A DNA stretch of 64,000 nucleotides from Siphonodentalium dalli (taxonomy: Eukaryota; Mollusca; Scaphopoda; Gadilida; Siphonodentaliidae). The notes below the pieces were generated by a model. The model did no database searches and was not told the DNA's origin. It was given only the letters and a program-made list of their open reading frames with translations. Below are positions 13,401 through 28,400 of this stretch, one piece after another (within the stretch, counting starts at the first letter, position 1; each line of letters opens with the position of its first letter). The position numbers and the translations under genes are program-made. The stretch covers positions 173,537,164 to 173,601,163 of the forward strand of contig CP136066.1 of the NCBI GenBank assembly GCA_032622095.1, read 5' to 3'.

Positions 13401-16400
13401 TGGTGTAAATGTTTTCCATAAGCCTCAGTGCAAACGTTTTAGCGTATACTGTTTACAATATAAATCCTAGGTCCAACATTTTCTTTAAATTTGAAAGATT
13501 GACATTTGCGGAAACTTTTTATGCAAAAATTCATGTCCGTCTAGCAGGGAATTCGCCTTTAAATCTTGTGTTTTCAGAACTAGTGTCAGAACCGCACTAA
13601 AAAAAATGTCATATTTTAGACCACACCACAAAATTCAAACTTCACTACAAAGGGATAATTCCTGCGCCAATGGCTATTTTACCTATGGAAATCATGGGTA
13701 AAGAGGTGTGATGATTTTTATGCAAAAAGCAAACAAGGCTATTGACCAAACATGGCCCAGTGTCTATTTTATTCTCTCCTATATATTCCTCCCACATCCG
13801 CTAGATGTCACTCTGAACCGTATTTACACCAGTGTAACTTATAGTAGACACGAACCAACAGACAGAACCCATTTATAAAATCTTTGCCAAACAACATAAA
13901 TTACACTAGATATTGGTTGGAAGGAAACTATCATAACAATTTCAACCTGTTGTCACTCTGAAATTTCCAACTACCATAGATTCAGGCATGAAATTTCCAA
14001 CTGTTGAAAATTTATAAATCTAGTGTAAATTATGTCATTTTTAGACCAAGTTTTGTATATTTTCCTACTTTCAGATATTTCAGTCAAAATATTAGACTAA
14101 AATAAAGGGCGGTCAGAAATTTTCCATACCTTATAGAGGGGGGATATAAACCAGTACTAACCAGTATAAAATTTTAAGTATCAGTTTGAAAGGTTGTGGC
14201 GCAGTTCGAAATACTAAAATGGATACCCCTCCCCAATGCCTTACCCAATGACAATGATTAGGGGAACGAAGTACAGATATTTTGTTTCCTCATCGATAAA
14301 CAAGTTCCTTTTAATCTCACTCAAATTCAGAACAACAAACTGTCAAAATAACTAAATATAGGTGACACCATATATCTCTCTGGTTTAAACACACTAAATA
14401 GCATATCCTGTTCGTGACTTTAAGACCACCAAAAACTTGTGTGCCATGCATAAACATATTACAACAAAATAGCCAAGTCATGAGCTGAAGATGTCAATAA
14501 CCCCTTATTTCATAAACAAGTTGTTTTGAACATGGCCCCTAAAGAATTTTTAATGATTCAACAATATGTGTCTTCGATGTAAACACACATTCTTTCTATG
14601 TCTCAGGTAAACACGTTCTGTTCTGGGTGTACCCACTCACACAATAACAGATAGATTAAAATTGCCCTAATATCCAGACACCTGTACTTAGTGTCTGTGT
14701 CAAATTTATATGATAATCTATAGTCATTTCTGGAAATCTAAGCGGACAAACCAATTCCTTATTAAAATATTTATCTCTTAAGTGCTTTTTGTTCTGTAAC
14801 TAAAAAGTATTGGCTGGAAAGTTATTTTATTCCAATCATGTGTTATCAGTTAGTGATTATTCAATGTTTACTTAATTATTTATGTACTTGCCGATCTCAC
14901 TTTTCAGACAACCTGTTAATTTACCGTAGGAATGTGAATCATATCTATTCCTGTATAAATTGTTTTAACCACAACCAAAAACATGCTATTGAATAAATCT
15001 GTGGCTTCAATTGGGGAAATTTGTTTAAACCATTACTTCCTTGTTTTCATTATGAAACAGGAAGAATATTTTATTTAATCGAAAGATTATATCAGTTACA
15101 CTGTCGTGATTCATCTTCACAGCTTCGTAACTCCTTCTACTGGCTTATAACCCTTATATTCGGTAAGCCAATATAAAGCTTTATTTACTAAATACTCACT
15201 GGCGAGTTGTCAAGCCAGCAAATAGTGTGTCTGTCATTTGCATAATGAGGTCTCCAGTGGGCTAGCATCACCAAATTCACCCTTTGGGAACCTCATTCTG
15301 CTTAGGCCTCAACTGCTATGGAGACCTAGGCCGTATCAGATTGAATTTCCCCAGTCGAAGGGAAAAAGTAACAAAGGACAATATTAATTTGAGAATATAG
15401 CTACTTCCCAGAAGATGAGGCCTATTTAAAGCACAATGAGGTGCCCAGAGGGTGAATTTGGTAATGCTAGCCCCACGGAGCAGGATAGCATCACTAAATT
15501 CACCTCATTCTGCAAATGACAGGCACACTATTCGCAGCCTTGCGAGTAGTTCCCTGAAATGTTTAGGTAATAAGTGAATTTAACACAGTTTTTGCTTTGC
15601 TACACAGAAAACAATGCCAAGAACCAATTTCTTATTAAAATATTTATATCTCAAGTGCTTCTTTGTTCCGTATCTTAAAGAGTGTTACAGTAATGCCCTA
15701 AATAATCGACTCCTTATCCACAGCAGAATTATGTGTAATTTTTCAGGATTTAGTCGGAAATATGGCTTGTTGCCATTCATCGGAAAGCTCTCAGTGAGAG
15801 CTAAATCCTGAAAAATTACCTATAATTCTGCTGTGGTTAAGGAGTCGATTATTTAGGGCATTACTGTAGCTGGTTAGCTTGGAAATTTTTCCTATCAAGT
15901 GTAAATCAATCAGTTTTTATTCACAGTTTATGCACTTGCCAAACTCATTTTCAGGCAACCTGTTAAAATACCATCGAATCTGAATCATATCTATAAAAAT
16001 AGCAAAATGGTTTTAACCACAACCAAAAACATGCTATTAAACAAACACTCTGGCTAAACCATTACATCCTTGCTATCATCAGCTGTCAACACATGGTACA
16101 GTAATGCCCTAAGTAATTGATTCCTTAACCCAGCAGAATTATGGGTAACTTTTCAGGATTTAGTCGGAAATATGGCTTGTTGCCATTCATCGGAAAGCTC
16201 TCCCCGAGAGCTTTACGATGAATGGCAACAAGCCATATTTCCGACTAAATCCTGAAAAGTTACCCATAATTCTGCTGTGTTTAAGGAGTCGATTACTTAG
16301 GAAATTACTGTATGCGTTGTCCTGCTCATATTTTATTTTTAACAATCTTGGATGAGCTGTGGTTAAGGAGTCGATTACTTAGGGCATTACTGTAGGTTTT

Positions 16401-19400
16401 CATTTATGAATCAGGACCAACAAATGATTTAGTGGAAAGATTATATCAGTTACATTATGTGCAATGGGGTAATGGAAATTCACAATGGAAACTACCGATC
16501 ACATTCATAGCTTATGAATATGGGCCTTTTTCACTAAGAATGTATTTAAAAAAATATTGTTCAAATAACTTCAGTTTAAAGATGAATTCATGATTCAAGA
16601 CCTCCAGTCATAACAACATACAACTTGTATGCTCCTTTAAGTACATGGATCTCATACTGTTATTTGAATTGATCACACAGATTTATACAAGTCCAACAAA
16701 TTAGACTTTTGGATTAAGAGGAATTTTAATATTTGGACATTTACGAACCTCTTAAATCCTATAATCATAAATGTCCAAATATTAAAATATATCTTAATCC
16801 AAATAGTCTAATTTGTTGGACTAAGATTTATACATATTTATCGAGGTCTGCATCAAACCTATCTTGATAAATACACAAACAAATTAAAAAAAAATTCAGA
16901 TTTAGGCTGCCTGATTTAGGTAGATAAATTCCATGTTAATCACCAATTTATGATGTTTAAATTCATGAAGTTATTAAAATTTATGCCCATGATAAATTTT
17001 GGTAAATTTGGATCTTTAATTCACTGATAAATCTTTGATAAATTTATGACAAAAATTTATCAACATTTATCATTAAGATAAATTCGCAGAAATATGAAAT
17101 TTCCTCCCATTTATCAGTGATTTATTACTGTGATAAATTCCAGTTTTCATACAATGCAAAGCTCAAACAGACCATCTTTGTTCCACTTACATTCTAATAA
17201 ACTGACCCACATGAAACTATATGGAGTTGTGTGTTTCGAAATAAGTGTTTCAAGTAGTTTGTTCAAATAATTTCTGTTAAAGTTATGCCCCTCTTCTCTA
17301 CATAACCATACCATGACGGGAGCTTCCTGAATTTTTGCGAAAAACCTGTGCCAATGCATTCTCTTATATATGTGAGTCGACCACAGAATGCATTATTACT
17401 AATAATACTTTTTATAATTGTTAAAGAATGTAAGACAAAATTATAAAAAATTGTTAAAGAATGTAAGAAATAATGATAAAAAATGATAAAAATTAAGAAT
17501 GTAAGAAAAATTTATAATTTTTTTTTAAAGAATCTAAGAAATAATGATAAAAATGATAAAATTGTTAAAGAATATAAGAAAAAATGATAAAAAAAAATTG
17601 TTATAGAATGTAAGAAAAAAATGAAAAAAAAATGATAAAAATTGTTAAAGAATGTAAGAAAAAATGATAAAAAATGATAAAAATTGTTAAAGAAGTACTG
17701 TAAGAAAAATTTATATAAAATGATAAAAAATTGTTAGGACAATGCATTCTCTTATATATGTGAGGCGACCTAAGAGAATGCATTCCCACAGGGTCTTTAA
17801 TATTGCGCCAGCGCATCTCCCGTCATGAAAGGGTTAAATACTCTTTTTTACATGATGTATGGTCCAACAGCCTTTTATTCTCACCCTGACACTTATATCG
17901 TAACTCTCCATCTGTAATGACCCCTGTTCATCAACATGGCAGCAGTTGTGGTGACCTTTGGTGACGTTCTTTATGAGTTGGTAATCAAGGCAACAGAGAT
18001 CTTCTTCCATTTGGATATTTCCTCCACAGCACTTGTCATTCTTGTGGATGATGATTCCTAAAAAAAATAGTCATAAGGCCAAAAAAAAAGGGTTTTGATT
18101 CTCAGACATAGCCTCATCGAAAAAAAAATGGCCCTCGTTGGACCATTTTATTTCGATTTTGGATTTCACAGTGGATGTAAATCGGTAACACGAAAATAGT
18201 AAATTTTTTCATTGCAGTACAAAAAGAGTCTCTAATTAGTCAGCGGAATAAGTGAATCAAGACTTATGATAGTTTGGAAGATCACTTTATCTTTTTGTTT
18301 CGACTGTATTTACGTTCCGCATTTTTATATGAATTGGATATGTAGTTCTGCGTGTTGTTAATGAAAGTGTCAATGACACTGTAGCTTAACTTGGAAAGGG
18401 AATAATTTCATGTGTTACAGTCAATGGAGTGATTAGGAATGTGGAAAGTTGAAAGGCCTAGTTATGCAGAGTAAAATCCAAGATGGCCGCTGGCAGCCAT
18501 GTTTTTTGGCTGAATGACCCAAAAAAGACTCGTTCCCATTTACATGTCATTGTTAACATCCATCACAAATTTCATGATGGCGGCCATGTTTTTTGGCTGA
18601 ATGACACCAAAATGACTTGTTCCCATCTACATGTCCTTTTTAACATCCATGACATATATTTCATGATGATCCGACCAAAGGTACGACCTGTAGCCCATGC
18701 CAAAGGATTTAGTCATAAATAGTAAAATCCAAGATGGCTGCTGGCGGTCATGTTTTTTGGCTGAACGACCCCAAAATGACTCTTTTCCCATCTACATGTC
18801 AATATTAACATCCCTGACAAATTTCATGATGAACAGTACGACCTGTAGCCCATGCTAATGGATTGAATTTTGAAATCTGTGGCTTCAATTGGGGAAATGA
18901 CTCGTTCCCATCTACATGTCAATGTCAACAACTATGACAAATTTCATAATGATCTGAGCAAAGGTACGACCTGTAGCCCATGCTAAAGGAAATTGTTGAC
19001 GAGTCACGCACACACACACACACACGTATACACGGACGATGGATACCAAGCCAACAAAGTAAAGTTGAGCTAAAAAATGATAAAAGTTTTTAGAGAATAT
19101 AAGAAAAAATTATAAAAAAAATTGTTAGGCCAATGCATTCTCTTATATATGTGAGGCGACCTAAGGTCGACTCACATATATAAGAGAATGCTTTGGCAAA
19201 TGGTCTTTAATGTTGCAACAGCGCAGCTCCCGTCATGAAAGGGTTTAAAAAACTTAACTAAAAACTCACCTCCACAGCACTTTGAATGTTTCTTGGAAAA
19301 CGGATCCTCATAATTACAACAAGCATGTGTTTTACCATCAATCAATTGGTCTTTACAGCATATTGCATTTTCTATAGTGCTTGATTTGTTCACTGGGTAT

Positions 19401-22400
19401 TTATACGAGCAACACTGCTGAGAACTTGTATTGTAGAAACCTGAAAATGAAACCAATGTACAGTAATACCCTAAATAATTGACTCCTTAACTACAGCAGA
19501 ATTATGGGTAACTTTTCAGGATTTAGTCGGAAATATGGCTTGTTGCCATTCATCGGAAAGCTCTCAGTGAGATGGCTGGTTGTTTGGTGAAAGAAAAATG
19601 CTGAATGAAAATTAGTATGTTTCAAATGAAAATATATTATCTTATGCAAGTCTTGAAATAGTGTGTCTGTCATTTGCTGAATGGGGTCCCCAAAGGGTGA
19701 ATTTAGTGATTCTAGCCTGCTGTGTGGGATAGCATCACTAAATTCACCCTCTGGAAACCTCGTTCTGCTGAGGTCTCAACTATGGGAGAACTCAGTACAT
19801 GTACTGATGTATACAGCCAAGATGTTAAGAATTTGAAATGATTTTTATTTAAAACATTTGGGAATTTATTTACTTGTCAAAACACGTCACGAGAGAGTAG
19901 AGTGGCAATGTCAATTAATTCACTTCACCCAATCATTCGGCGACATCATGTATTGAGTGTTAACCCTTTAAAGTATCATTGATGAGTAGTTATCACATAT
20001 CATGCCCTAAGTAATCGACTCTTTAACCACAGAAGAATTATGGGTAATTTTTCAGGATTTAGTTGGAAATATGGCTTGTTGCCATTCATTGGAAAGCTCT
20101 CACTGAGAGCTTTCCAATGAATGGCAACAAGCCATATTTCCGACTAAATCATGAAAAATTACCCATAATTCTGCTGTTAAGGAGTCGATTACTTAGGCCG
20201 ATGGGGTCATTGTCACAAGGCTCCGGTCACATTCGTAGCCAGCTTTTTTCCGGTCACATTCGTAGCCAGCTTTTTAAATCGATCACAAATGTAGCCAGCT
20301 TTTCGCCGGCGATCACATTCGTAGCCAGCTTTTCTAATTCCATGCTTTATATGGCGCGAAATATGACGTAATCACGTTCGTGACTAAAAGGCCGTCGTCA
20401 TGCTCCAGAAATGTCTTCGTTTATCAACTTATATTGGAAAATAATTCGAGCATTCTAACGACATTGATCGGAAACCTCGAGTTATTAGATGAACTAATAT
20501 CACATTAAAGTTCAAGTTGTTTTTTGTCTATCAACTCAGAAAAAATGAGATTAACCTAATCTTGTTCGTTGAGGCTTGAATGAATATGAAAAGCTGGCTA
20601 CAATATGATCGCCATAGAAAAGCTGGCTACATTTGTGATCAATTTAAAAAGCTGGCTACGAATGTGACCGGAGCCTTGTGACAATGATCCCATCGGCATT
20701 ACTTAGGGCAATACTGTAGGAAATGTTTAGATAATAAGTTCAACAAACAACCTATAAACATTTCCCTCAATAAATAAGGCTCATTCTGAACTTTTATATA
20801 TCTGTCGTCTGCTTTTATCACCTTAACATAACATCCCTTCAAATGAATAAAAGATCTTTCCAATGTACACTTTTATAACTGAGAGGGAGAATCCATTTAG
20901 TGTAGAAATTAGGGTTAAAGAGATAATTATCAGTACTAATTTTTTTGTTAAGAGCCTCACCTGATCCACAACATTCATATTCCTTCACATTGGGGATAGA
21001 GTGGTTGCCAAAGCAACACTCCTTCTCAGTGATGTTAATGATATTGTCACCACAACATACGTGGTTGTCCCGATATTTATGAAGCATTCCTGGAATTTAA
21101 AAACAGGTAAATTACAAATACATGAGAAGAGACAAGCCTTGAAATAGTGTGTCTGTCATTTGCAGAATGAGGTCCCCAGAGGGTGAATTTAGTGATGCTA
21201 CCCCGCATGACTATTAAACAAAATTGATAGCATCTGGCATTTTGAATTTAAAATCTTTAAAGATGCATAATCTGAATTAACGCTCCTAAATTACTATTTC
21301 TTTGGCTTCGGGGCCCCCGAATCTGGGGTAAAACTATTTGATTTGAGTCGAGGAACCCACCCATCAAAGATCAGAGAGATCAGATAAAAAAAAAATTAAT
21401 TTGCTTTCTCGTGGTCCTAGTATGTACTTATTTGCGACGTGAAAAAATTTGTCAAGAGCTCTTTCCATCACTGTTGTTGTTGTACCTTGATCATATGGGG
21501 ACCGTCTGATCGTATTGAGCACCTTTAAACTTAATATTTTACACAATGTACAGTAATTCCCTAAATAATCGACTCCTTAACCACAGCAGAATTATGGGTA
21601 ACTTTTCAGGATTTAGTTGGAAATATGGCTTGTTGCCATTCATTGCAAACCTCTCAGTGAGAGCTTTCTGATGAATGGCAACAAGCCATATTTCCGACTA
21701 AATCCTGAAAAATTACCCATAATTCTGCTGTGGTTAAGGAGTCGATTATTGACGGCACTACTGTACTCTTGTATTATCTGTCATCTGCTTATATTTCCTG
21801 AACATCCCTCCAGGTGTATAATCGACCATACCAATGTATACTTTTATAACTGATGAGAAAATCCATTTAGTATAGAAAGGGTTAATTTTTTAATATTTTA
21901 CCTCCACAGCAGGTCTTCTCCTGTTTGTTATACTTTTTCACTCCTAGCTGACCTTTGACCCTGCATAGACCCTCCCACATGTGGAGAGAAATTTCTCCTT
22001 CACAGCGCTGCATATTATGTCGAGTGTTGATGATCTCATTGCCACAGCATTCTAAGCCGTCTCTCAGTGGTTCCACCATTTTGGGTTTACTGTCGTCAAT
22101 ATAACTTTGGCAGCATTGGTGAGACTTTCCGTCGTATGGAATCAAGCCACAACATCTGTAATCCTTTTTCATGTCAACAGTGACTGAAGGTTAAACAAAT
22201 ATTCAGGCATATAAGTAGCAATACACAATTTCCAGTGATTTTCGCCAATTTTGGAGGGGTTACTGTACTTCAAATTTATGCTGAGCTATTACAGTAATGC
22301 TCTAATTAATCGACCTCTTAATTAACCAAAGCAGAATTATGGGTAACTTTTCAGGATTTAGTCGGAAATATGGCTTGTTGCCATTCATCGTAAAGCTCTC

Positions 22401-25400
22401 GCTGAGAGCTTTCCGATGAATGGCAACAAGCCATATTTCCGACTAAATCCTGAAAAGTTACCCATAATTCTGCTATGGTTAAGAGGTCGATTAATTAGAG
22501 CATTACTGTATCTTTGCCATAGGCCCAATCAAGAATTTTTTTACATTAAACTAATGTTTGTACTTTGATTTATCAATAATAATAGTATATCAATGAGTTA
22601 TGCTCCTTGGTTTTCATACACAAAACACCCAATTTTACCAATTTGTTTTACTAAAATTGACCATTTTTAACCCAAAAGTAGACCATGACCACATGAGCAA
22701 ATGTCAGTAAATTAGCTTCTTCTGCCTGATAGAGCTATCATAAACCTGAGAAATTTTTATATTTAAAAAATGTTGTCATAGATTTGTCAAAATATTGTCT
22801 TGTATGTTGTCATAGAATTTTTAAAATATTGTCTTGCAAGTGCAGATGACAAAATCCAGCCGAGAGAAATCAGGCTATTTTCCTATAATGAAAATAACGA
22901 AACACACACAGTTGGCCTGTACTGAATACGAAAATCATGTTTATAGGCATCCAAATTTTTAATTTTTTTTGGTGAACATTTACATTTTTGTAAAATAATA
23001 AAACCTTCAAGCAAGTAATGTCAACACAGGCTACATTGGCAGTTATTACAAGGTCAAGGTCAATATTGTAAGGCAAATGTATTCTCTAAAATATGTGGAG
23101 CTCCCTATGGGAGACTCGCATATATAAGAAAATGCATTGGCACAGGGTTTTCACAAAATGTTAGGAAGCTCCAGTCATGGAAGTTGGGCTTCTAAAATGT
23201 TGTACATTTTGGTGCAAAAGCACTTTTTTGCATATTTAGAATCTACGAATTTCACATAAGTTCCTCGGATAACTTGTCAATTTTTCAAGTATGAATGCCA
23301 TTTAAATTTTTTGCAGATACAACTTTTCAGAAGCTCACTGACAATACGATATTCCCAGTGTGTTTCATCACTTACTGTTGCTATGGTATCTGTAACTGGT
23401 ATCCACAGTTTTCTGATCTTTGCAACATAGTCCATCATGTACACCATGGATGAGCTTAGTATTTCCACAGCAATACTGCTCAATTTCCCTGCCATCTTCT
23501 GATTTTATGATTTTATTGTAAACATCGTCACAGCAGATCTGCACATCTTCAAAGAAGAACTTCATCACAGCTGTGAAGTGGAGAATTTATACCTATAAAC
23601 TTTTTTTTATTGATAAGATAAGATTCATTGAAGCAAATCATAAAACAATGATGTCTGCCAACAATAGTGTACATGGAAATATGAGAATATACAGTAATGC
23701 CCTAAGTAATCGACCCCTTAACCACAGCAGTATTATGGGTAACTTTTCAGGATTTAGTCGGAAATATGGCTTGTTGCCATTCATCAACAAGCCATATTTC
23801 CAACTAAATCCTGAAAAGTTACCCATAATTCTGCTGTGGTTAAGGGGTCGATTACTTAGGGCGTTACTGTACATGTACATGGAATTATGAGAATATATGT
23901 TAAAGTTATCGATAAATGATCAAATGACTCGCTCATATAAATATATTACATACATCCTGGAAGAAGATAATCCCTGAATAACTCTATAATCTATGTTGTC
24001 CAAAAGTGCTAAATTATAAGTCTGATTCTGAGCAACATCTAATATATTCACAAATTGCTTGTATATCTTTATATATGGGTCGTTTTGGATAACAAAGTTT
24101 TGAGTCGTTCAAATAAACATGAAGTTCTTGGTATAAGATTGGTATGCAAGATACCTATTTTTTTAAATAGGATGTCACGTTGGCCCCCATGTTTCATACA
24201 AAAAAAAAGGAGTGCTCCTCGTCTTCCAAATTATTGCATGTTACACATTTTCTATCCGGACGATATTTTTTTCAGTCTTTTGTATCTGTCAGTTTCGACA
24301 GCCAATTTATGAGCGCTAATTCTCATCATAGTCAAGTATCTAATGCAAGTATTTGGGATGTGTAACTTTAGGTAATTCCGACATTCAAAATTTGAATATA
24401 CATGTATCTTCCCAAAAAGCTGAAGAGCATTATTATCTTCAGCTTTCATGAAGAGTTCTTGCAGTTGCTTTTTTAATGTTGTGGTAAAACTATAATTTAT
24501 TTTTACTTCCAGGTTGTCTTCTTCCATTGAATTGGAGTCTATATTAAATCTCTTCATTATATTTTCCACCGATGAATACCATGATTGAGAACAAAGAATA
24601 ACGAAGGAGGAAAATAATTCATTCACGCTCTCAATCCAGGATATACAGTAATGCCCTAAATAATCGACTCCTTAACCACAGCAGAATTATGGGTAATTTT
24701 TCAGGATTTAGTTGGCAATATGGGTTGTTGCCATTCATCAGAAAGCTCTCTCTCACTGAGAGCTTTCCGATGAATGGCAACAAGCCATATTCCTGAAAAA
24801 TTACCCATAATTCTGCTGTGGTTAGTGAGTCGATTATTTAGGGCATTACTGTAGAAGAGCGAAACTCTTCCATGCCCTGGCCTACTTTCTTACCTGTGAA
24901 ATGTAGTTATAAAATATTTAAAGGCACACATTGTGTGCAGACAATTTTAGCAAACACAGTTCAACTTAAAAGAAAGACGAAGCAGCGATACTAGGTATTA
25001 CCTTGACATATTATTGTCCAATAATGGGCTTTCTTTAGCAACAACAATGGTGATAAAGAACAATAAATTAATTTTTTGTCTTCAGAAGAACTTTAACCCT
25101 TTCAGTGCCAAGTCCGATTTTTGTATCAACCCATATACCCTGTGCCAATGCATTCTCTTATATATGTGAGTCGACCATAGGTCGCCTCGCATATATAAGA
25201 GAATGCATTGGCCTAACAATTTTTCATCATTTGTTATTATTTTTTAGAATTTTAATATTTTTTTCTTATATTCTTTAACAGACTTATTTTGTAGGTTTAG
25301 TGCCAGGGAATCTTACGTTTTTCATGGGCATCAAACTTATTACTATGAATACTTGGTGACACTTTTGAGTTATAACATGCCCCTAAGGTTTTATCCAGTT

Positions 25401-28400
25401 TGTTTTTAAATTCGCCATAGCATGCTTAAACATACCCAAAAAAATTCAACCCAAAATTTTTATTTATTTATTTTTTTTATGGCCTATTTTACAGACCATA
25501 AATTAGGGCCGATGAGATTGGCCCCTGGCACTGAAAGGGTTAAATCTCCCTTAACCCTTTACCCAACAAACCGGCCAAAAACGTCCAAATAAAGCTTCAA
25601 CAGCCTAAAATATCTTCGGTCTGTCTCAATAGAACCATACAAATATGGATATCATTGGAACCGGCTCCTTGACCACATTGTGATAGTTACAGTTATGCCC
25701 TGTGCCAATGCATTCTCTTATATATGCGAGTCGACCATAGGTCGCCTCGCATATATAAGAGAATGCATTGGCCTAAAACAAATCTTTTTTTAACACTTTT
25801 TACCATTTTTTCTTACATTCTTTAACAATTTTATAATTTTTAATGTGTTAAGCCAATGCATTCTCTTATATATGCGAGGCGACCAATGGTCGACTCGCAT
25901 ATATAAGAGAATGCATTGGCACAGGGCCCTTCTGTTGGGTAAAGGGTTATTGGATAGCTAAAGTGATGGATAGTGTGTAATATTTAACCCTTTCTTGGCA
26001 CTAAAAGGGTTAAGCGAGCTCAATCTCAGAGAGCCTCGCATAAATAAGAGAACACACTGGCTTACAAGGTCAAGGTTGATTTTCTTAGGCCAATGTATTA
26101 TCTTATATATGCAAGGCTCCCTATGGGAGACTCGCATATATATAAGAGAATGCACAGGCACAGGATCTTTAATGCTGCACCAGCGCAGCTCCCATCATGA
26201 AAGGGTTAAAAATTAAAGCCTCATTGTGGTTTAAAGCTTGAAACTATGCTCGCTTTTGTTATATACACCCTGGTCTAGTTCTGGGGCTCAAAATAGCTTG
26301 ATAAATATGTTAAATAATCATATCAGGACTTTATACACCACAAACAAACTTATATAAATGACAGAAATAGAAAATTTAATCCAAAATTTTCCTCAGGTTG
26401 GAACATATAATAAAGATGTTTTTCGCAAAATTTCAGGAAGCTCCCTTCGTGGTTAATTTCATGGCCTTTAACCCTTTCAGTGCCAGGGGCCAATCTCATC
26501 GGCCCTAATTTACGGTTTGTAAAATCGGCCCTAAAAAAATAAACATAATTTTTGTTGGGATGAATTTTGTTTGGGTATGCTCAAGCATGCTATATCGAAT
26601 TTAAAAACAAACTGGATAAAACCTTAGGGGCATGTAATAACTCAAAACTATCACCAAGTATTCATAGTAATAATTTTGATGCCCATGGAAAATGTAAGAT
26701 TGCCTGGCACTAAACCTACAACATAAGTATGTTAAAGAATATAAGAATTTTTTTTATTAAAATTATAAAAAATTGTAAAAAATAATAACAAATGACGAAA
26801 AATTGTTAGGCAATGCATTCTCTTATATATGCGAGGCGACCTATGGTCGACTCACATATATAAGAGAATGCATTGGCTCAAGATATATGGGTTGATACAC
26901 AAATCGGACCTGGCACTTTTCTTTACTAAATACTCATTGATGAGTAGTTCCCTCAGATATTATCTGAACATTTCCCGCCAATGAATATAATAGGAATCCT
27001 TCTGCACTTGTCTTCTCATATTTTTGAGCTCCCCTCCAAATGAGTAATAAACCATTCCATTGTACACTGTAATATTAACTGAATGGGAGAATGCATTCAG
27101 TAAAGAAAGGGTTAATTTTGACAATCTGTCTAGCCGGAAATATTCAAAAGCATCAAGTCTCTTATGGAGACAGCAAAATAGTTTATACATAAATTCTGGT
27201 ATCAAATGTTGTACTGGAGAGATTATCATTAATCTCTTAATGCTCTTAGAGCTCTTTCCATCAATGTATCACATTATTATAATCAATAAATTTGAAAAAT
27301 GATCAAGGAAATATGGGTTGATACAAAAATCGGACTTGGCACTGAAAGGGTTAATCAACATGGGTTAATTAGTCCCAATTTGAGTGAAGCTGTATGGGAA
27401 AAGACAATTTTCACTAAGAGGATACATGTACTTTCGGAAGTCGGGATTTTTTTACACTGTGCCAATGCATTCTCTTATATATGCGAGTCGACCATAGGTC
27501 GCCTCGCATATATAAGAGAATGCATTGGCCTAACAATTTTTTACAATTTTAATAATTTGTTCTTGTATTCTTTAACAATTTTATAATTTCACCCATACAG
27601 AGCCCAAGACAAACATGAGCAGACGACACTCTCCTATGTGCTTCTATATATGTGTGGGGCTCCTTGCAGGGTAATGGCTGTTTTTTTATTTTATGTCCTA
27701 AAAATTGTAAGAAAAATTGTTAAGCCAATGCATTCTCTTATATATGCGAGGCGATCTATGGTCGACTCGCATATATAAGAGAATGCATTGGCACAGGGTA
27801 AAAAAATCCCGACTTCCGACTGGATTTGATATGGCGGGTCACATATATAGAAAGAAAACTGATACCTATGGAACGTCCCATATCTGTGCATATTTACAGA
27901 CAGGAAATCCCCAATTATAGTTGGGACAATGGAGACTTCCACACAAATATTGATATCCGGTCATCATATACCCCTTTTGTAGTACATTTGTACTGTGATA
28001 AAATGAACCACAGATCAGTTTATTTAAAATGGGTCAATAATAATAGACTCCCTCACATAATATGACGCATATCAATTCATTGAAAAGTATGTTACAATAG
28101 GAAGCTTATAGTACACTATCCGGATGTGTATATTTCCACTGACCCATTTCTTATCACGATTTGTTTACATTGTATCTGTTTACATCATATCGGCCAATTT
28201 GGCAAAAGATTCACTAGTATTTCCTTCCAGGAAGCGTGTGACTCAAATACAATCAGTCATAATATTCAGGTATACATAAGTAGTATATTTTCACACAGGG
28301 GCACAGGAAGAGGGGGGGCAGAGGGGGCAGCTGACCCCCCTGCCCTTGACCAAGGGGGGCGAGCGGGGGCAGGACTTGCCCTTTTTCTGGAGACAGAAAA

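Noticed and set aside
17410-17740. Regularly spaced repeats as a CRISPR-like array
   Set aside because: Units are AT-rich slippage products within a eukaryotic MITE, without unique spacers.
20063-20371. ORFs with [17 protein letters not shown] or [12 protein letters not shown] here and at 12402, 15614, 21617, 23573, 23638, 29910, 30107, 60071
   Set aside because: Translations of the two arms of the family A palindrome.
22155-22183. Alternative acceptor TTACAG inside galaxin-like exon 4
   Set aside because: It would shift the frame relative to exon 3; the CCTTCAG acceptor 28 bp upstream keeps frame.
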